Assembly (NCBI GenBank): GCA_014163555.1 | Contig: JACJGO010000005.1 | Span: 186,001-250,000 of the forward strand | From: Flavisolibacter longurius | GTDB taxonomy: Bacteria > Bacteroidota > Bacteroidia > Chitinophagales > Chitinophagaceae | Direction: 5' to 3' | Length of the DNA: 64,000 nt | In this document: in pieces, positions 27,691-37,006 of the stretch | Layout: each line of letters begins with the position of its first letter | Position numbering within the stretch: the stretch's first letter is position 1 | Made by a program: the position numbers and the translations under genes | Notes under the pieces: model-generated | What the model saw: only the letters and a program-made list of their open reading frames with translations | Told to the model about the DNA's origin: nothing | Database searches by the model: none

Positions 27691-27897
27691 AAAACAGAAA
27701 TTTCGGTGGACAAGAGGGAAACCAAAGCGGACAGCAGGGAAGCACGAAAGGTGGTCAAGGTGGACAGGGCAGTTAATCAAACGCTCAGGAACGCAGGCGC
27801 AGGAACAGCATACCTGCAGTTAAAGCGACAAACAACAAAGCAACCAAAGCAGCGGGGTAACCGGGGTGGCAACCACGGAGAGGGGCGAGGTTGCTAA
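27691..27897 (+). pseudogene. Gly/Gln-rich low-complexity stretch, possible decayed KGG-like small protein
   Basis: Purine-rich DNA with imperfect repeats of GGTGGACAAG/GGTGGTCAAG. One plus frame reads FGGQEGNQSGQQGSTKGGQ before a stop at about 27774. A different frame downstream ends RGNRGGNHGEGRGC. Together these resemble the Gly/Gln/Lys-rich composition of small KGG-type stress proteins split between frames. No intact start is visible. A frame that stays open from 27706 gives an unremarkable basic peptide. Treat as a degraded gene or an untranslated transcript end. Confidence 0.3.
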
Positions 27898-27911
27898 TAT
27901 TTTCCGCAAAT

Positions 27912-27952
27912 AAAAAACCTGTGAAGATTTTATCGTTTCACAGGTTTTTTTA
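27912..27952 (+). terminator. Strong bidirectional terminator
   Basis: 14-bp perfect stem AAAAAACCTGTGAA (27912-27925) / TTCACAGGTTTTTT (27937-27950), 11-base loop, flanked by A and T tracts. It lies between the low-complexity plus-strand region and the convergent minus-strand gene at 27970. Its presence implies that transcription does reach here from the left, although no solid gene lies in the 700 bp before it. Confidence 0.9.
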
Positions 27953-27969
27953 TTAAAAGTATGCCTTTG

Positions 27970-28209
27970 TTACTGCGATGAAAAGTTGTTATTGTCATCA
28001 GAAGTCTCGAAAACAGTTTTTGCTTTCTTTTCATTTACCGTTACTACCTGTTCATCTTTTAATGGTTTCTTGTTTTTGTGCGAACGACTTAGTGTAAGAT
28101 AAACTGTCACCGGAAACGCCGTTAAAGCGAGATAGAAAAAAACCGGGTTTTCCAGCCGGAAATTCAGGGCAAGTACGCCCAGCACGTAGCATACCAGAAA
28201 GGCTCGCAT
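27970..28209 (-). CDS. Small membrane protein, unknown function
   Basis: 79 aa from the ATG at 28207-28209. Two hydrophobic segments (AFLVCYVLGVLALNF and PVFFYLALTAFPVTVYLTL) are followed by a basic then acidic hydrophilic tail (KNKKPLKDEQ, SDDNNNF). The topology suggests a two-helix inner-membrane hairpin with a cytosolic tail. Terminator just downstream. No family recognised. Confidence 0.6.
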   Translation of the reverse strand: MRAFLVCYVLGVLALNFRLENPVFFYLALTAFPVTVYLTLSRSHKNKKPLKDEQVVTVNEKKAKTVFETSDDNNNFSSQ

Positions 28210-28344
28210 CAAAACGGTTTAGTGGCAGAAAGTTAAGACGAAATTGTCTTTCTTCCCTTCATAAAAGTTCTTCCTTATGAACCTATTTCTGTTGTTAAGG
28301 AAATAAACAGACCTTTCTATAGTATGTAAGAGAAGCCATAATTG

Positions 28345-28902
28345 TCAAGGGATAGAACTGCCGTTATCGTTTGATGAAATCCTTGACTGTTCTTGCGTTG
28401 CGCTTTGATTTTTCATTTCATTTTCCAACAAACGAAGTAATTTTTGAAGGCGGAGGTCAATCTCATTCAGTGTAATCTCCAGCTCGATAGCGGCATTCCC
28501 AGTTTCTTCCAGCGCTTCTACCATTTCTTTTGAATCGAACCGCTTTTCTTTCCATCCACGTCGCCTTTCCGTCACGTACACACTATCAATCGTGTAGGTA
28601 TAACCGCTGGGCTGTGGTGTTAATTGAATGGTGAGATGCATTTTTTTTATGATGTCGTAAGTTGACTTCATCCGAATGCTGGCATAAGCCTGTATTTTTT
28701 CTTCGTTGGGTTGGATAAAGACAGAATCAGCCATGTCAACGGCCACTTCTGAAAAGGTTTGTTGCAACCGTGTGCGGATGTCAGGAGCCGCACCGCCATT
28801 TAATTCCACACTTCCCTTGTAAATAATTTTTTCTTCGTTATGATGTACGGTTTGCCCAAATGAAAACAGGGGAAACAGCAAACCAATGAGTAATTTTTTC
28901 AT
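28345..28902 (-). CDS. Exported DUF4468-like protein
   Basis: 185 aa. The start is set at the ATG 28900-28902, which opens a signal peptide (MKKLLIGLLFPLFSFGQ); the longer upstream frame lies inside the previous gene and lacks any signal. The core (EEKIIYKGSVELNG, IQAYASIRMKSTYDIIKKMH, YTYTIDSVYVTERR) looks like the TBP-like DUF4468 fold common in Bacteroidota exported proteins. The C-terminal part is helical. It starts 11 bp after the BamA-like gene, so both are probably one transcript. Confidence 0.7.
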   Translation of the reverse strand: MKKLLIGLLFPLFSFGQTVHHNEEKIIYKGSVELNGGAAPDIRTRLQQTFSEVAVDMADSVFIQPNEEKIQAYASIRMKSTYDIIKKMHLTIQLTPQPSGYTYTIDSVYVTERRRGWKEKRFDSKEMVEALEETGNAAIELEITLNEIDLRLQKLLRLLENEMKNQSATQEQSRISSNDNGSSIP

Positions 28903-28913
28903 GGTGATTTTCT

Positions 28914-31508
28914 TTAAAACTGAAATCCAAAACTTACCTGCAACCATTTTTTCTCTTCTTCCGATGACGCCACGGTTCCAACAATAACCACTTTGCCAAA
29001 CGGTGCCACCCAGATACCACCACCATATCCTTTGTGCCATTTGTCGGAATCTTCATTGTTCACCCAAACCCTTCCCACATCATGAAAACCGATGAGCCCA
29101 ATCGGTCCTTTGAAGAAGTAAAAATTCCGGACGCCAAGGTTGATCCGCACCTCTGAATTATTGTAAAAACGGGCTCTGCCGGCAAAGCGCTGAAAGCGAT
29201 AGCCGCGAAGGTTTTGCCGGAAGCCAAGGTATTGTGCCTGCGGAAAGGCAAACTTTCCGTAATTGCGGTCGGCACCAAATGAGGTTGCCAAAACAATAAA
29301 GCGATTCCAGAGAAAATCTGTAAAGAAAGAAATGTTGCCTCCCACCTGGTCAAATGCTTCATCAGTTTCCCCCAGGTTATAAAGACTTTTTGCATACAGG
29401 TTCAGGTGCATACCGCGGGTGGTAAAGAGAGGATGATTGCGCAGATTAACCTGCATTCTTACTTCGCCGCCACCATAAAACTGTCCTTCGCGTAGTCCGT
29501 TGAAATCACCATTTGGGTCAAGCGTATTGATATATTTCCCTTTATTACGATCATTCTCCAGCTTCAGGTATTGCACCATCGGTCCACCTGTGAACTGAAG
29601 CCATTTCGCCGGAGAATACCGCAGCTGCAGCGAAGCATCGATTTGCCGGTAGGAGGCCAGGTAATAAAACCGGCCAATATACTGGTTGTATTCGGTTTCG
29701 TTCCCCAACCCGAAAAAATAGGAACGTACTGTTGGGAGGGTGGCATCGCTGCGGATCAGCAGGTCGAGTTTTTTTGCGAGGCCAATAAAATCGGCATCGT
29801 ACCGGAAATGATAAGAAGGACTGTTGATGGCTCTTGTCGCATACAAAAAATGGGAGACCCCATACGGCTCTTTTCGAAATCCCGGACGGGTAATCCGCAG
29901 GGTTGGGCCCAGGAAAAGACCGCCTTCCCGGGTAAGTTCAATGCCAATTCCGGGCAACGTGATCGGGTACTGCCAACCTTGCCGCCGGTATTCATTGTTG
30001 AGGGGATCGTTCGACAACCTGTTTTTCAAACCGTTTCCTGTCAGCGTATTCGCTTCGTACAATACATCATACACCTTTGCCTTACTGCCGTTGCTTTCAT
30101 TTTGAAACTGATCATCACCAGGGCCACCAATCAAACGAATTTTTATTTTGCTGTCACCGCCACGGATCACAAAGCGGTCATTGCCTTCCAACCCGTATAA
30201 TCGAATTTCTTTAGTTACGGCCGGATCAAACAGTCGCTGATAAATGACGTGTTTTGTTGTGCCAGCGGAATCAATCGCTTCCACCTGAACCAGGGTTGTA
30301 TTGTCGTCATTGGTGGTGATGGTAAAAACTTCCGCTTCGTTGCTGCCGGGAATGGATACGACCTTGGAAAGAAACCGGTAATACGTGTTCATTTCTTCCT
30401 TGAAATACTGCCGCTTTTCTTTCAGAGTTTGCAGAATATTGGCCGCTTGCAGCGATTGCATTTCTTTTGGTTGCCGGCTAATGGCTTCTTCAATCACACC
30501 ATCGGTAAGGGAGGACAGCAAGTTATCAATTTCGTTGTTCCAGGTTTGTTCATCCAGTTCGTGTAAAAAGGTTCGGTCGAAATCCCTGGCTACGAAATTA
30601 AATGTCTTGATATTGGCTGCCTTTGTTCGAAAGCCCTGCAAAGTTCCCAGTGTTGGCTGAAAGAAACGTGCAATTTTCGGCAGCAGTCCTTTGGCTTTGA
30701 AAAACGCCTGGTCCCGGTCCTTGGCAACGGGATAATAAAAAGTGCGACCAACAGAATCTAATCTAACCCATTCCCACTGGTCGGCATGCCGGTCGAAATC
30801 CATGATAAAATTATCCAGCAACCGGGCCTTTAAAACCTTGCGCTGCAGCACCCCGGTAGAACCCGACTGGTAAAGCTTCGGCAATATCTCATACGTATTC
30901 AGCGATTTGTTTTCGACATTAAGCGTATCTATGGTTCGCAGTTCGAGAAAGGAAATGGTATTCCGGTATTTCGACCGGAATGTATCCAGCGCCGGATCGT
31001 CCGGAATAAAAACAAGGGTGTTAGGAAGGTAAGGAACGCCGGCTGCCCTGGCCAGTGTACCAACAGACAAGACACTGTAAGGGTAGGAGGCCGAAATCCC
31101 ATCGGCAACAATCTTTTCTGCAATGGTTCCCTGCAGCGCCGACTCAACAACGTCAACCGGGTATTTCCTCACGGAACGAAGCACCCATTTGCGGCCTTTG
31201 GCATCTTCCAGGTCTAGGCTGTGGGTTTGCCGCCCGCCACCTTCTTCGGTAGGTTTAAGACCGCCCATATCGGTGCGAAAGTTCAATACCGGCGCCTGAA
31301 CAGGTGTGCGCCATTCGGGACGGTAGTTTTTTCCAATAAATAAATGCTTGAAGGGACCGCCTTTTAATGTAGGGTTGGCCGCCTGCGCCTGAAAGCGACG
31401 CGGCGTTGTGTCGGAACTATATCCAAACAATTGATAGTCACCCAACTGGGCGATCGTAGCCAAAGGGGCCAGAATGATTACTAGGGTCAGGAACGAAAGC
31501 TGTTTCAT
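28914..31508 (-). CDS. BamA/TamA-type outer-membrane barrel with N-terminal kinase-like domain
   Basis: 864 aa from the ATG at 31506-31508 (signal peptide ending ATIAQ); an in-frame ATG at 31527 would add seven residues. Residues about 100-330 hold KWVLRSVRK, LDNFIMDFDRHADQWEW (231-247) and AKDRDQAF (262-269), an arrangement reminiscent of the catalytic loop and metal-binding motif of atypical kinases. About 440-480 has an RTX-like LIGGPGDDQF. From about 520 onward beta-strands resemble a BamA-type surface-antigen barrel, with GFRQNLRGYRFQRFAG and a C-terminal Phe (VSFGFQF). No POTRA domain is evident. The kinase likeness is inference by eye. Confidence 0.75.
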   Translation of the reverse strand: MKQLSFLTLVIILAPLATIAQLGDYQLFGYSSDTTPRRFQAQAANPTLKGGPFKHLFIGKNYRPEWRTPVQAPVLNFRTDMGGLKPTEEGGGRQTHSLDLEDAKGRKWVLRSVRKYPVDVVESALQGTIAEKIVADGISASYPYSVLSVGTLARAAGVPYLPNTLVFIPDDPALDTFRSKYRNTISFLELRTIDTLNVENKSLNTYEILPKLYQSGSTGVLQRKVLKARLLDNFIMDFDRHADQWEWVRLDSVGRTFYYPVAKDRDQAFFKAKGLLPKIARFFQPTLGTLQGFRTKAANIKTFNFVARDFDRTFLHELDEQTWNNEIDNLLSSLTDGVIEEAISRQPKEMQSLQAANILQTLKEKRQYFKEEMNTYYRFLSKVVSIPGSNEAEVFTITTNDDNTTLVQVEAIDSAGTTKHVIYQRLFDPAVTKEIRLYGLEGNDRFVIRGGDSKIKIRLIGGPGDDQFQNESNGSKAKVYDVLYEANTLTGNGLKNRLSNDPLNNEYRRQGWQYPITLPGIGIELTREGGLFLGPTLRITRPGFRKEPYGVSHFLYATRAINSPSYHFRYDADFIGLAKKLDLLIRSDATLPTVRSYFFGLGNETEYNQYIGRFYYLASYRQIDASLQLRYSPAKWLQFTGGPMVQYLKLENDRNKGKYINTLDPNGDFNGLREGQFYGGGEVRMQVNLRNHPLFTTRGMHLNLYAKSLYNLGETDEAFDQVGGNISFFTDFLWNRFIVLATSFGADRNYGKFAFPQAQYLGFRQNLRGYRFQRFAGRARFYNNSEVRINLGVRNFYFFKGPIGLIGFHDVGRVWVNNEDSDKWHKGYGGGIWVAPFGKVVIVGTVASSEEEKKWLQVSFGFQF

Positions 31509-31697
31509 GTTTATATTGACAACTTTCATACCTACACAACAAAACTATGCCACCTCAGCTATTAGCGGAGGCTGGCCAATTTGCCATGTGGAAATTTTGG
31601 TAGTAAAACGATGCGCAAACGTTATCGGGTAACCGTAAACAAAAACAAAAGATTGGTTTTCTTTCTGTAAAAAGAAAAAGGAATATAACCTCGATCC

Positions 31698-32234
31698 TTA
31701 AAAAAGCTCCGGCTGCAAAATCCGTTGGTCAATGTTCTGGCAAACGATAGCAGCAATTTCACTATCTATAAAACTTCCTTCGCGAACACTGTTTGCTTCC
31801 CAACCGTTGTTTCCCTTGCGGACATCAAAACGGTAATCGCCTTTGTAAAAAACGTTATAATGAAGGGATTTTCGAATCTGCGGAACAATCCACACATTAA
31901 AAGCTTCCCGGTTGCTTTTGAGCCGGATACAAACAGGAGGCTTTGAAGGTAAAAAACCAAAAAAGGCATTCAGGTCATCTTTGATGGCTTTAGCATGGGG
32001 CGAAGCCAGCTTTTCATCATACCATTTTCCGCCTTCCATTGGCGCCACAAAGGTTGCGGCATGCCCATCACTGAAACTTATGTGATAAATGAATTGGATA
32101 CCATTGTCTTCCTGATGCGTGATTTTTGCCTGCAGCCGTTTGCCATCCACCTGGCATTCAAAAGCAATAACCGGATTGATAGGTGTGATGTACTCACATT
32201 CTACTGTAAATCGTTTTTCATGTGTGGTTTGCAT
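31698..32234 (-). CDS. Hypothetical cytosolic protein
   Basis: 178 aa from the ATG at 32232-32234; a TTG upstream would add 12 residues. No signal peptide or membrane segment. A mix of strands such as FTVECEYITPINPVIAFE, GIQFIYHISFSDGHAATFV and HYNVFYKGDYRFDVRKGNNG suggests two similar beta-rich halves. I do not recognise a family. It stands alone between the BamA-like gene and the sus genes. Confidence 0.6.
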   Translation of the reverse strand: MQTTHEKRFTVECEYITPINPVIAFECQVDGKRLQAKITHQEDNGIQFIYHISFSDGHAATFVAPMEGGKWYDEKLASPHAKAIKDDLNAFFGFLPSKPPVCIRLKSNREAFNVWIVPQIRKSLHYNVFYKGDYRFDVRKGNNGWEANSVREGSFIDSEIAAIVCQNIDQRILQPELF

Positions 32235-32330
32235 ACGAAGGAGTGGTTTTGTAACCGAAAGGTACAGCAAATTCCTAAATTAATTAGTATTGGCTGCTAA
32301 TTTTTTTGGCCTGCACGCACTGCTTGCTTT

Positions 32331-32358
32331 CATAGAAAAAGGCTGCAAATGCAGCCTT
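32331..32358 (-). terminator. Terminator of the susC-susD transcript
   Basis: 8-bp stem AAGGCTGC (32339-32346) / GCAGCCTT (32351-32358) with loop AAAT. On the minus strand the stem is followed by a run of five T. It is 42 bp beyond the susD stop, well placed to end that operon. Confidence 0.8.
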
Positions 32359-32400
32359 GTCAATAGCAATAAATTTATATAGGAATTTGGTTGACTATAT

Positions 32401-33828
32401 TTAATAACCTGGATTTTGTTGATCACGGATATTCGGGTTTGCATCAAGTTCTGACTGCGGCAAAGGAAGGATCCGACGGAAATATCCAGCCGGGATTACC
32501 AGCGGCACACCAGTATAGTTTCCTGAAAGGTTCACTCTTACTACATCCAGGTCATAACGTGCCAGGTCCCAATACCGGTGCCCTTCAAATGCCAGTTCTT
32601 TTCTCCGTTCAGTAAGTATTGCCTGCAGCAATGCCACTCCACTTTCCGTATAACCGGCAAAATTGGGATCCCGCCTGTTGGCCACTTCATTCAGGTAATC
32701 CCTGGCCAAACCTTCCTCTCCGGATTGAAGGGCCGCTTCGGCCGCAATCAGATACACTTCCGAAAGCCGGATCACTTTGACTTCGTCTTTGTCGGGCTGT
32801 GTGCTGTTGGGATATTTATTCACTACTCTTACATTTCCACGGGTAGGACTGGAAGGTAAAATCAGCGAACGCCGTACATCGGTGGCACTGTAAAGATTGT
32901 ACACGGCCTGTGCTGCAAGAGCATCCCCATATCCGCCTGCCTGGTCGTAGAAATAAGCCAGGGAATTGTTCCCGATATTACCCACCAGGTCAAACACAAC
33001 TTCAAACAACGTTTCCAGCTTATCCGTGCGTGGTGTGTTGGATGCCCAGTAGGAGGCAACCTGGTTGATATTTAAAAGCTGATAGCCGCTGTTGTTGATT
33101 ACATCCTCCGCTGTTGTTAGTGCCTTTGCCCATTCGCCTTTAAAAAGATGCATGCGGGCCAATAGCGCTTTGGCAGCATATTCTGTTATGTAACCGGATG
33201 AACGTTCCATCGTCAATAAGGGGATGGCTGCTTTCAGGTCTGCTTCAATTTGTGTATATACTTCCGATACCGTGTTGCGTTTGGGCTTCACAAATGGATC
33301 ATAGGTTGTTATGACCGGTACACCCAAGGCATTGGGAGCAACCGTATAGGGTTCAGCAAAAAACTTTACTAGCTCAAAATAAAGCAGGGCCCGGAGTGCC
33401 AGGGCTTCACCCCGGTATTGCGATATCTCGTCCGTCCCCTGCAGCTTGCTGTTAATTACATTGTTTGCATCCAGTATAGCATTGTATGCCGTTTGCCATA
33501 AGCCGGAAACAAACGTATTGTTCACGTTATAATTTATGTTCTGAAATTCCAGGTACCGGTTACTGTTAGTGGTTGAGATATATACATTATCGGCGAGAAG
33601 ATCACCAATTAAGGGAATGGTTCGCCCATACAGATTTGCACTACGCAAGGCTGAATAAATGCCGTTTAGGGCCGTACGCATATCCGCTGCATTTGTAAGG
33701 GATTCTTCCGTTGGTAAGGAACCATAGGGTTCTCTGTTTAGAAAATCTTTTTTACAGGCACTGAAGAAAATACTGAACAGAAGAAAACTATATATAAGGA
33801 TGCTTTTTGGTTTGTTTTGCCGTTTCAT
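32401..33828 (-). CDS. susD: RagB/SusD family nutrient-binding outer-membrane lipoprotein
   Basis: 475 aa. Lipoprotein signal with lipobox FFSAC (Cys about residue 25) followed by KKDFLNREPYGSLPTEES, the usual SusD start. SusD helical repeats are evident (TALNGIYSALRS, LWQTAYNAILDANNVIN, YRGEALALRALLYFELVKFF) and the C-terminus has RRKELAFEGHRYWDLARY. SusD proteins cap the SusC channel and bind the glycan at the cell surface. It is 27 bp downstream of susC. The divergent arabinose genes suggest an arabinan or arabino-oligosaccharide ligand (inference). Confidence 0.96.
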   Translation of the reverse strand: MKRQNKPKSILIYSFLLFSIFFSACKKDFLNREPYGSLPTEESLTNAADMRTALNGIYSALRSANLYGRTIPLIGDLLADNVYISTTNSNRYLEFQNINYNVNNTFVSGLWQTAYNAILDANNVINSKLQGTDEISQYRGEALALRALLYFELVKFFAEPYTVAPNALGVPVITTYDPFVKPKRNTVSEVYTQIEADLKAAIPLLTMERSSGYITEYAAKALLARMHLFKGEWAKALTTAEDVINNSGYQLLNINQVASYWASNTPRTDKLETLFEVVFDLVGNIGNNSLAYFYDQAGGYGDALAAQAVYNLYSATDVRRSLILPSSPTRGNVRVVNKYPNSTQPDKDEVKVIRLSEVYLIAAEAALQSGEEGLARDYLNEVANRRDPNFAGYTESGVALLQAILTERRKELAFEGHRYWDLARYDLDVVRVNLSGNYTGVPLVIPAGYFRRILPLPQSELDANPNIRDQQNPGY

Positions 33829-33855
33829 TTCAGGGAAGTTTTCGTAAGAAAAATT

Positions 33856-36855
33856 TTACAACTGAATACTAAGTCCTACCGTATACGATTTGGGATTGAA
33901 GAACTGCAGATCACTAAGTCCCGATACCGGTTGCTCCGGATCCATTGTCAGGTTTTTATCAAAGGTTTTTGTCCAGAGATTGGTGCCGCGTACGTAAAGC
34001 CTGGCGCCGGTCAGGCGGGCTTTCTGTGCAAGGTTGGCCGGCAGTTCAAAGGCAAGTGTCAGGTTGCGCAGGCGGAGAAAATCGCCTTTGTACAGGTAAC
34101 GGGTTGAAAACTCATTCGATGCGGTTGCATTTCCAATTTCAAACCGTGGCACTGAGGTTATATCGCCGGGCTTTTGCCAGCGTTCGAGGGCTGCACGGTT
34201 TTGGTTCAATCCAAAATAAACGCCATCGCTGATAAATACGAAATCCCACTGGTTAAACACATAATTTCCATACTGGTAATTAAGCTGCGCATCAAGGGTT
34301 ATGGACTTGTAACGAAGTGAAGTGCTGATGCCGCCAAATGATTTGGGTGAAGCGCTGCCCACAAGCTCCCGCGCCGCCTGGCTGAAATCGTTCGTAGTTC
34401 CTTTTTTACTCCCGTCTTTGTACCAAAGGGGATCACCGGTTTCAGGATCAGAGCCGGCCCAGTGGCGCAGGTAGTACGATTGCACGTCTTCTCCCACCCG
34501 CAACGTAAACGGATTTCCGATAATTTCATCCACACCTTCACGGAGGCGGGTTACTTTATTTTTATTAAATGCCGTGTTGAGAATAATGTTCCAGCTAAAA
34601 TTCCGCGAACTCATCGGTGTTGCATTCAGGGTAAATTCAAAGCCTTTGTTCTCCATGGCCCCCACATTATTGCTGTAGGTCGTAAAACCGCCGGTAGCCG
34701 AAAGCGGTTCGTTCAGCAACAGGTTTTCGGTTTTACGGATGTAATAATCTGCTTCCAGCGAAATGCGGTTGTCCAGCACACCAATTTCAAGCCCAACATC
34801 AAACGGTTTGTTTTGTTCCCAGGTCAGATTGTTGTTGCCAATGCTGTTTTGAAAACTGCCCGGTTCACCATTATAGGTCGTAGAGAAAGAAAATACACTG
34901 CGCCAGTCGTAGTTGCCAATGCCGGCATTTCCGTTCACACCATAGGAGGCCCGCAACTTCAGGGCCGATAAGATTCCAGAATTGCTGAAAAATTCTTCCT
35001 GATCAATATTCCAGGCCGCGCCTACGCTCCAGAATGTTCCGTTTCGGTTGTTGGAACCAAAACGGGAAGAAGCATCACGGCGAAGGCTCCCCGAAAGACT
35101 GTAGCGGTTCAGGAAATTGAATTGTGCTCTTGAAAACACCGACGTAAAGGAGTAATCGGATCCTGAAAGTGAAGCAGTAGTAGGCACGGCCGGTACAGGG
35201 TAAACAATGCTGCTGTTAGCCGGCAATACGTTACCCACTCCGGAATGTAAGGATGTTTTTGACTGCTGGGCTTCGTAACCGAGCGTTATGCTGCCGTCGA
35301 TTTTATCATCAAACGTGCGGAAATTGTAATCACCGAAATTGGTCCAAACCCAGTTGTAAAGGCGGTTATAGGAATTTGCTGAAAGCCCTTTTTCTGCCGC
35401 AAAATCGCCAAAGATCGGGTTGTAGTAAGAATATTCTTCAATGTTGTTATAATCCAGGCCAAACCGGGAGGTGAGTTTCAGGTTTTGAACCGGTTTGATT
35501 TCCAGGAAGGCAGATCCCAACAATTTGGAAGTCTGATTTTGTTGTTTATCATATTGCCGGATAGCCAGCGGGTTGAAAATCTGGTTGAAAACCGTGGGAT
35601 CGTAATTCACCGAACCGTCCGGGTTATAGGCCGGCATGGTAGGCAGCAGCCCAATGCCTGCCAGCATGGGATTGCGGAAATTTGCCGATTCGGATTCTCC
35701 CATTTGGTTAAATGAGGAAAGATTGAAGTTTACACCCACGCCAACAATATTGCTTACCTGGTGCTTGAGGTTGGTGGTAACAGAATAGCGGGTCAGCTCG
35801 GAACCAATCACCGGACTTTGTTGCTTAAAATAGCCACCAGAGAGATAAAACTGTGTTTTGGGATCACCGCCGGAAGCTGAAACATTCACCTGCTGCTGAA
35901 GGCCCTTGCGTGTCACGAGGTCCATCCAGTCGTGATTAGCGTCATTTTTGTAACCCAGCACTTCGTTCATATAAAAATCAACCGTAGCCTGGTTCAATCC
36001 CAGGTTGAGCAAACCTTCCGTATAAAGATCAAAGGCCTCCTGCCTGTTAAGGGGTTTGCCTCTTGCAGGTTGATAGGCAATATCGTTGCGGCCAAATTCA
36101 GCATCCACCCGTATCCTTGTTTTACCGGGCCGCCCTTTTTTGGTATTGATGATAATAACGCCATTCGCTGCCCTGGACCCATAAATGGAGGCAGCAGAAG
36201 CATCTTTCAGCACCGAGATACTTTCAATGTCGTTGGGGTTCAACGTTGCCAGCAGATTGCTGGAGTTGGTAAGATTACTGGCATCGCCACTATTCACCGG
36301 TATACCATCGATGACAAACAATGGGGCAGAAGAAGCGCTGATAGAACCAATGCCGCGGATGCGAATCTGCTGCGCCGCACCGGGCTGACCCGAAACCGGC
36401 AGCGATTGTAACCCCGCAACTTTTCCCTGGAGGATTTGGTCCACGGAAGCCATGGGAACATTTTCCACCTGCCTTGCGGAAACTTTACCAACAGAGCCGG
36501 TCAGTCTTCGCCGCTCCTGTTCACCGTAGGCCACAGCAACCACCACTTCGTTGAGCGTATTGGCCGTGGCAGAAAGCTGGATGGTATAGTTGGTCGCATT
36601 GGTTAGGCTGATTTCTTTTTCACCCAACCCACTGTACGAAACCTGAAGCACCGTAGCACCCGGTGGTACGGCAATGGAAAAGTTACCATCCTGGTCGGTG
36701 GCTACACCGATGTTGGTGCCCCTGACCAGAACTGAAGCGCCGGACAACCCGGTCCCCCCTTCATCCGTTACCCGCCCCGTGATGGTGCGGTTTTGCGCTA
36801 TGGCAACAAAGCTGAAAGCTCCTATGGTGAGGAGCAGAAAAATCATCGTTCTCAT
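33856..36855 (-). CDS. susC: SusC/RagA family TonB-linked outer-membrane transporter
   Basis: 999 aa with signal peptide ending AIAQ. Next come a carboxypeptidase-regulatory-like domain (ITGRVTDEGGTGLSGASVLV, about residues 24-95), the TonB plug (TGSVGKVSARQVENVP, IRIRGIGSISASSAPLFVIDGIP), and a 22-strand-type barrel ending YTVGLSIQL. No STN domain is present, so it should not signal through an anti-sigma factor. This fits with the two-component genes upstream being the regulators. It imports oligosaccharides using TonB energy together with SusD. Confidence 0.96.
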   Translation of the reverse strand: MRTMIFLLLTIGAFSFVAIAQNRTITGRVTDEGGTGLSGASVLVRGTNIGVATDQDGNFSIAVPPGATVLQVSYSGLGEKEISLTNATNYTIQLSATANTLNEVVVAVAYGEQERRRLTGSVGKVSARQVENVPMASVDQILQGKVAGLQSLPVSGQPGAAQQIRIRGIGSISASSAPLFVIDGIPVNSGDASNLTNSSNLLATLNPNDIESISVLKDASAASIYGSRAANGVIIINTKKGRPGKTRIRVDAEFGRNDIAYQPARGKPLNRQEAFDLYTEGLLNLGLNQATVDFYMNEVLGYKNDANHDWMDLVTRKGLQQQVNVSASGGDPKTQFYLSGGYFKQQSPVIGSELTRYSVTTNLKHQVSNIVGVGVNFNLSSFNQMGESESANFRNPMLAGIGLLPTMPAYNPDGSVNYDPTVFNQIFNPLAIRQYDKQQNQTSKLLGSAFLEIKPVQNLKLTSRFGLDYNNIEEYSYYNPIFGDFAAEKGLSANSYNRLYNWVWTNFGDYNFRTFDDKIDGSITLGYEAQQSKTSLHSGVGNVLPANSSIVYPVPAVPTTASLSGSDYSFTSVFSRAQFNFLNRYSLSGSLRRDASSRFGSNNRNGTFWSVGAAWNIDQEEFFSNSGILSALKLRASYGVNGNAGIGNYDWRSVFSFSTTYNGEPGSFQNSIGNNNLTWEQNKPFDVGLEIGVLDNRISLEADYYIRKTENLLLNEPLSATGGFTTYSNNVGAMENKGFEFTLNATPMSSRNFSWNIILNTAFNKNKVTRLREGVDEIIGNPFTLRVGEDVQSYYLRHWAGSDPETGDPLWYKDGSKKGTTNDFSQAARELVGSASPKSFGGISTSLRYKSITLDAQLNYQYGNYVFNQWDFVFISDGVYFGLNQNRAALERWQKPGDITSVPRFEIGNATASNEFSTRYLYKGDFLRLRNLTLAFELPANLAQKARLTGARLYVRGTNLWTKTFDKNLTMDPEQPVSGLSDLQFFNPKSYTVGLSIQL

Positions 36856-36992
36856 TCCTTTGGTTTTTGGTTATCGATCATTACGAATTCTATTGCCTTT
36901 CTAGTGCCCTACGGTGATTGATCCATCGAAAACTATTCTTTCAAGTAAAGCAGTGATGTACCGTTAGCGCAGGGACAACTAACTCCTTTTGC

Positions 36993-37006
36993 TACGTGTA
37001 CACATA
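36993..37006. promoter_or_regulatory. 14-bp imperfect palindrome upstream of susC
   Basis: TACGTGTACACATA is palindromic at 12 of 14 positions around the core GTGTACAC. It lies 138 bp upstream of the susC start, between it and the NarL-type regulator gene, so it could be the binding site of that regulator. There is only one copy and no direct evidence. Confidence 0.25.

Noticed and set aside
27528-27758. 76-aa minus-strand ORF in the gene-poor region
   Set aside because: Overlaps the small plus-strand ORF and the Gly/Gln-rich stretch and lacks any recognisable feature.
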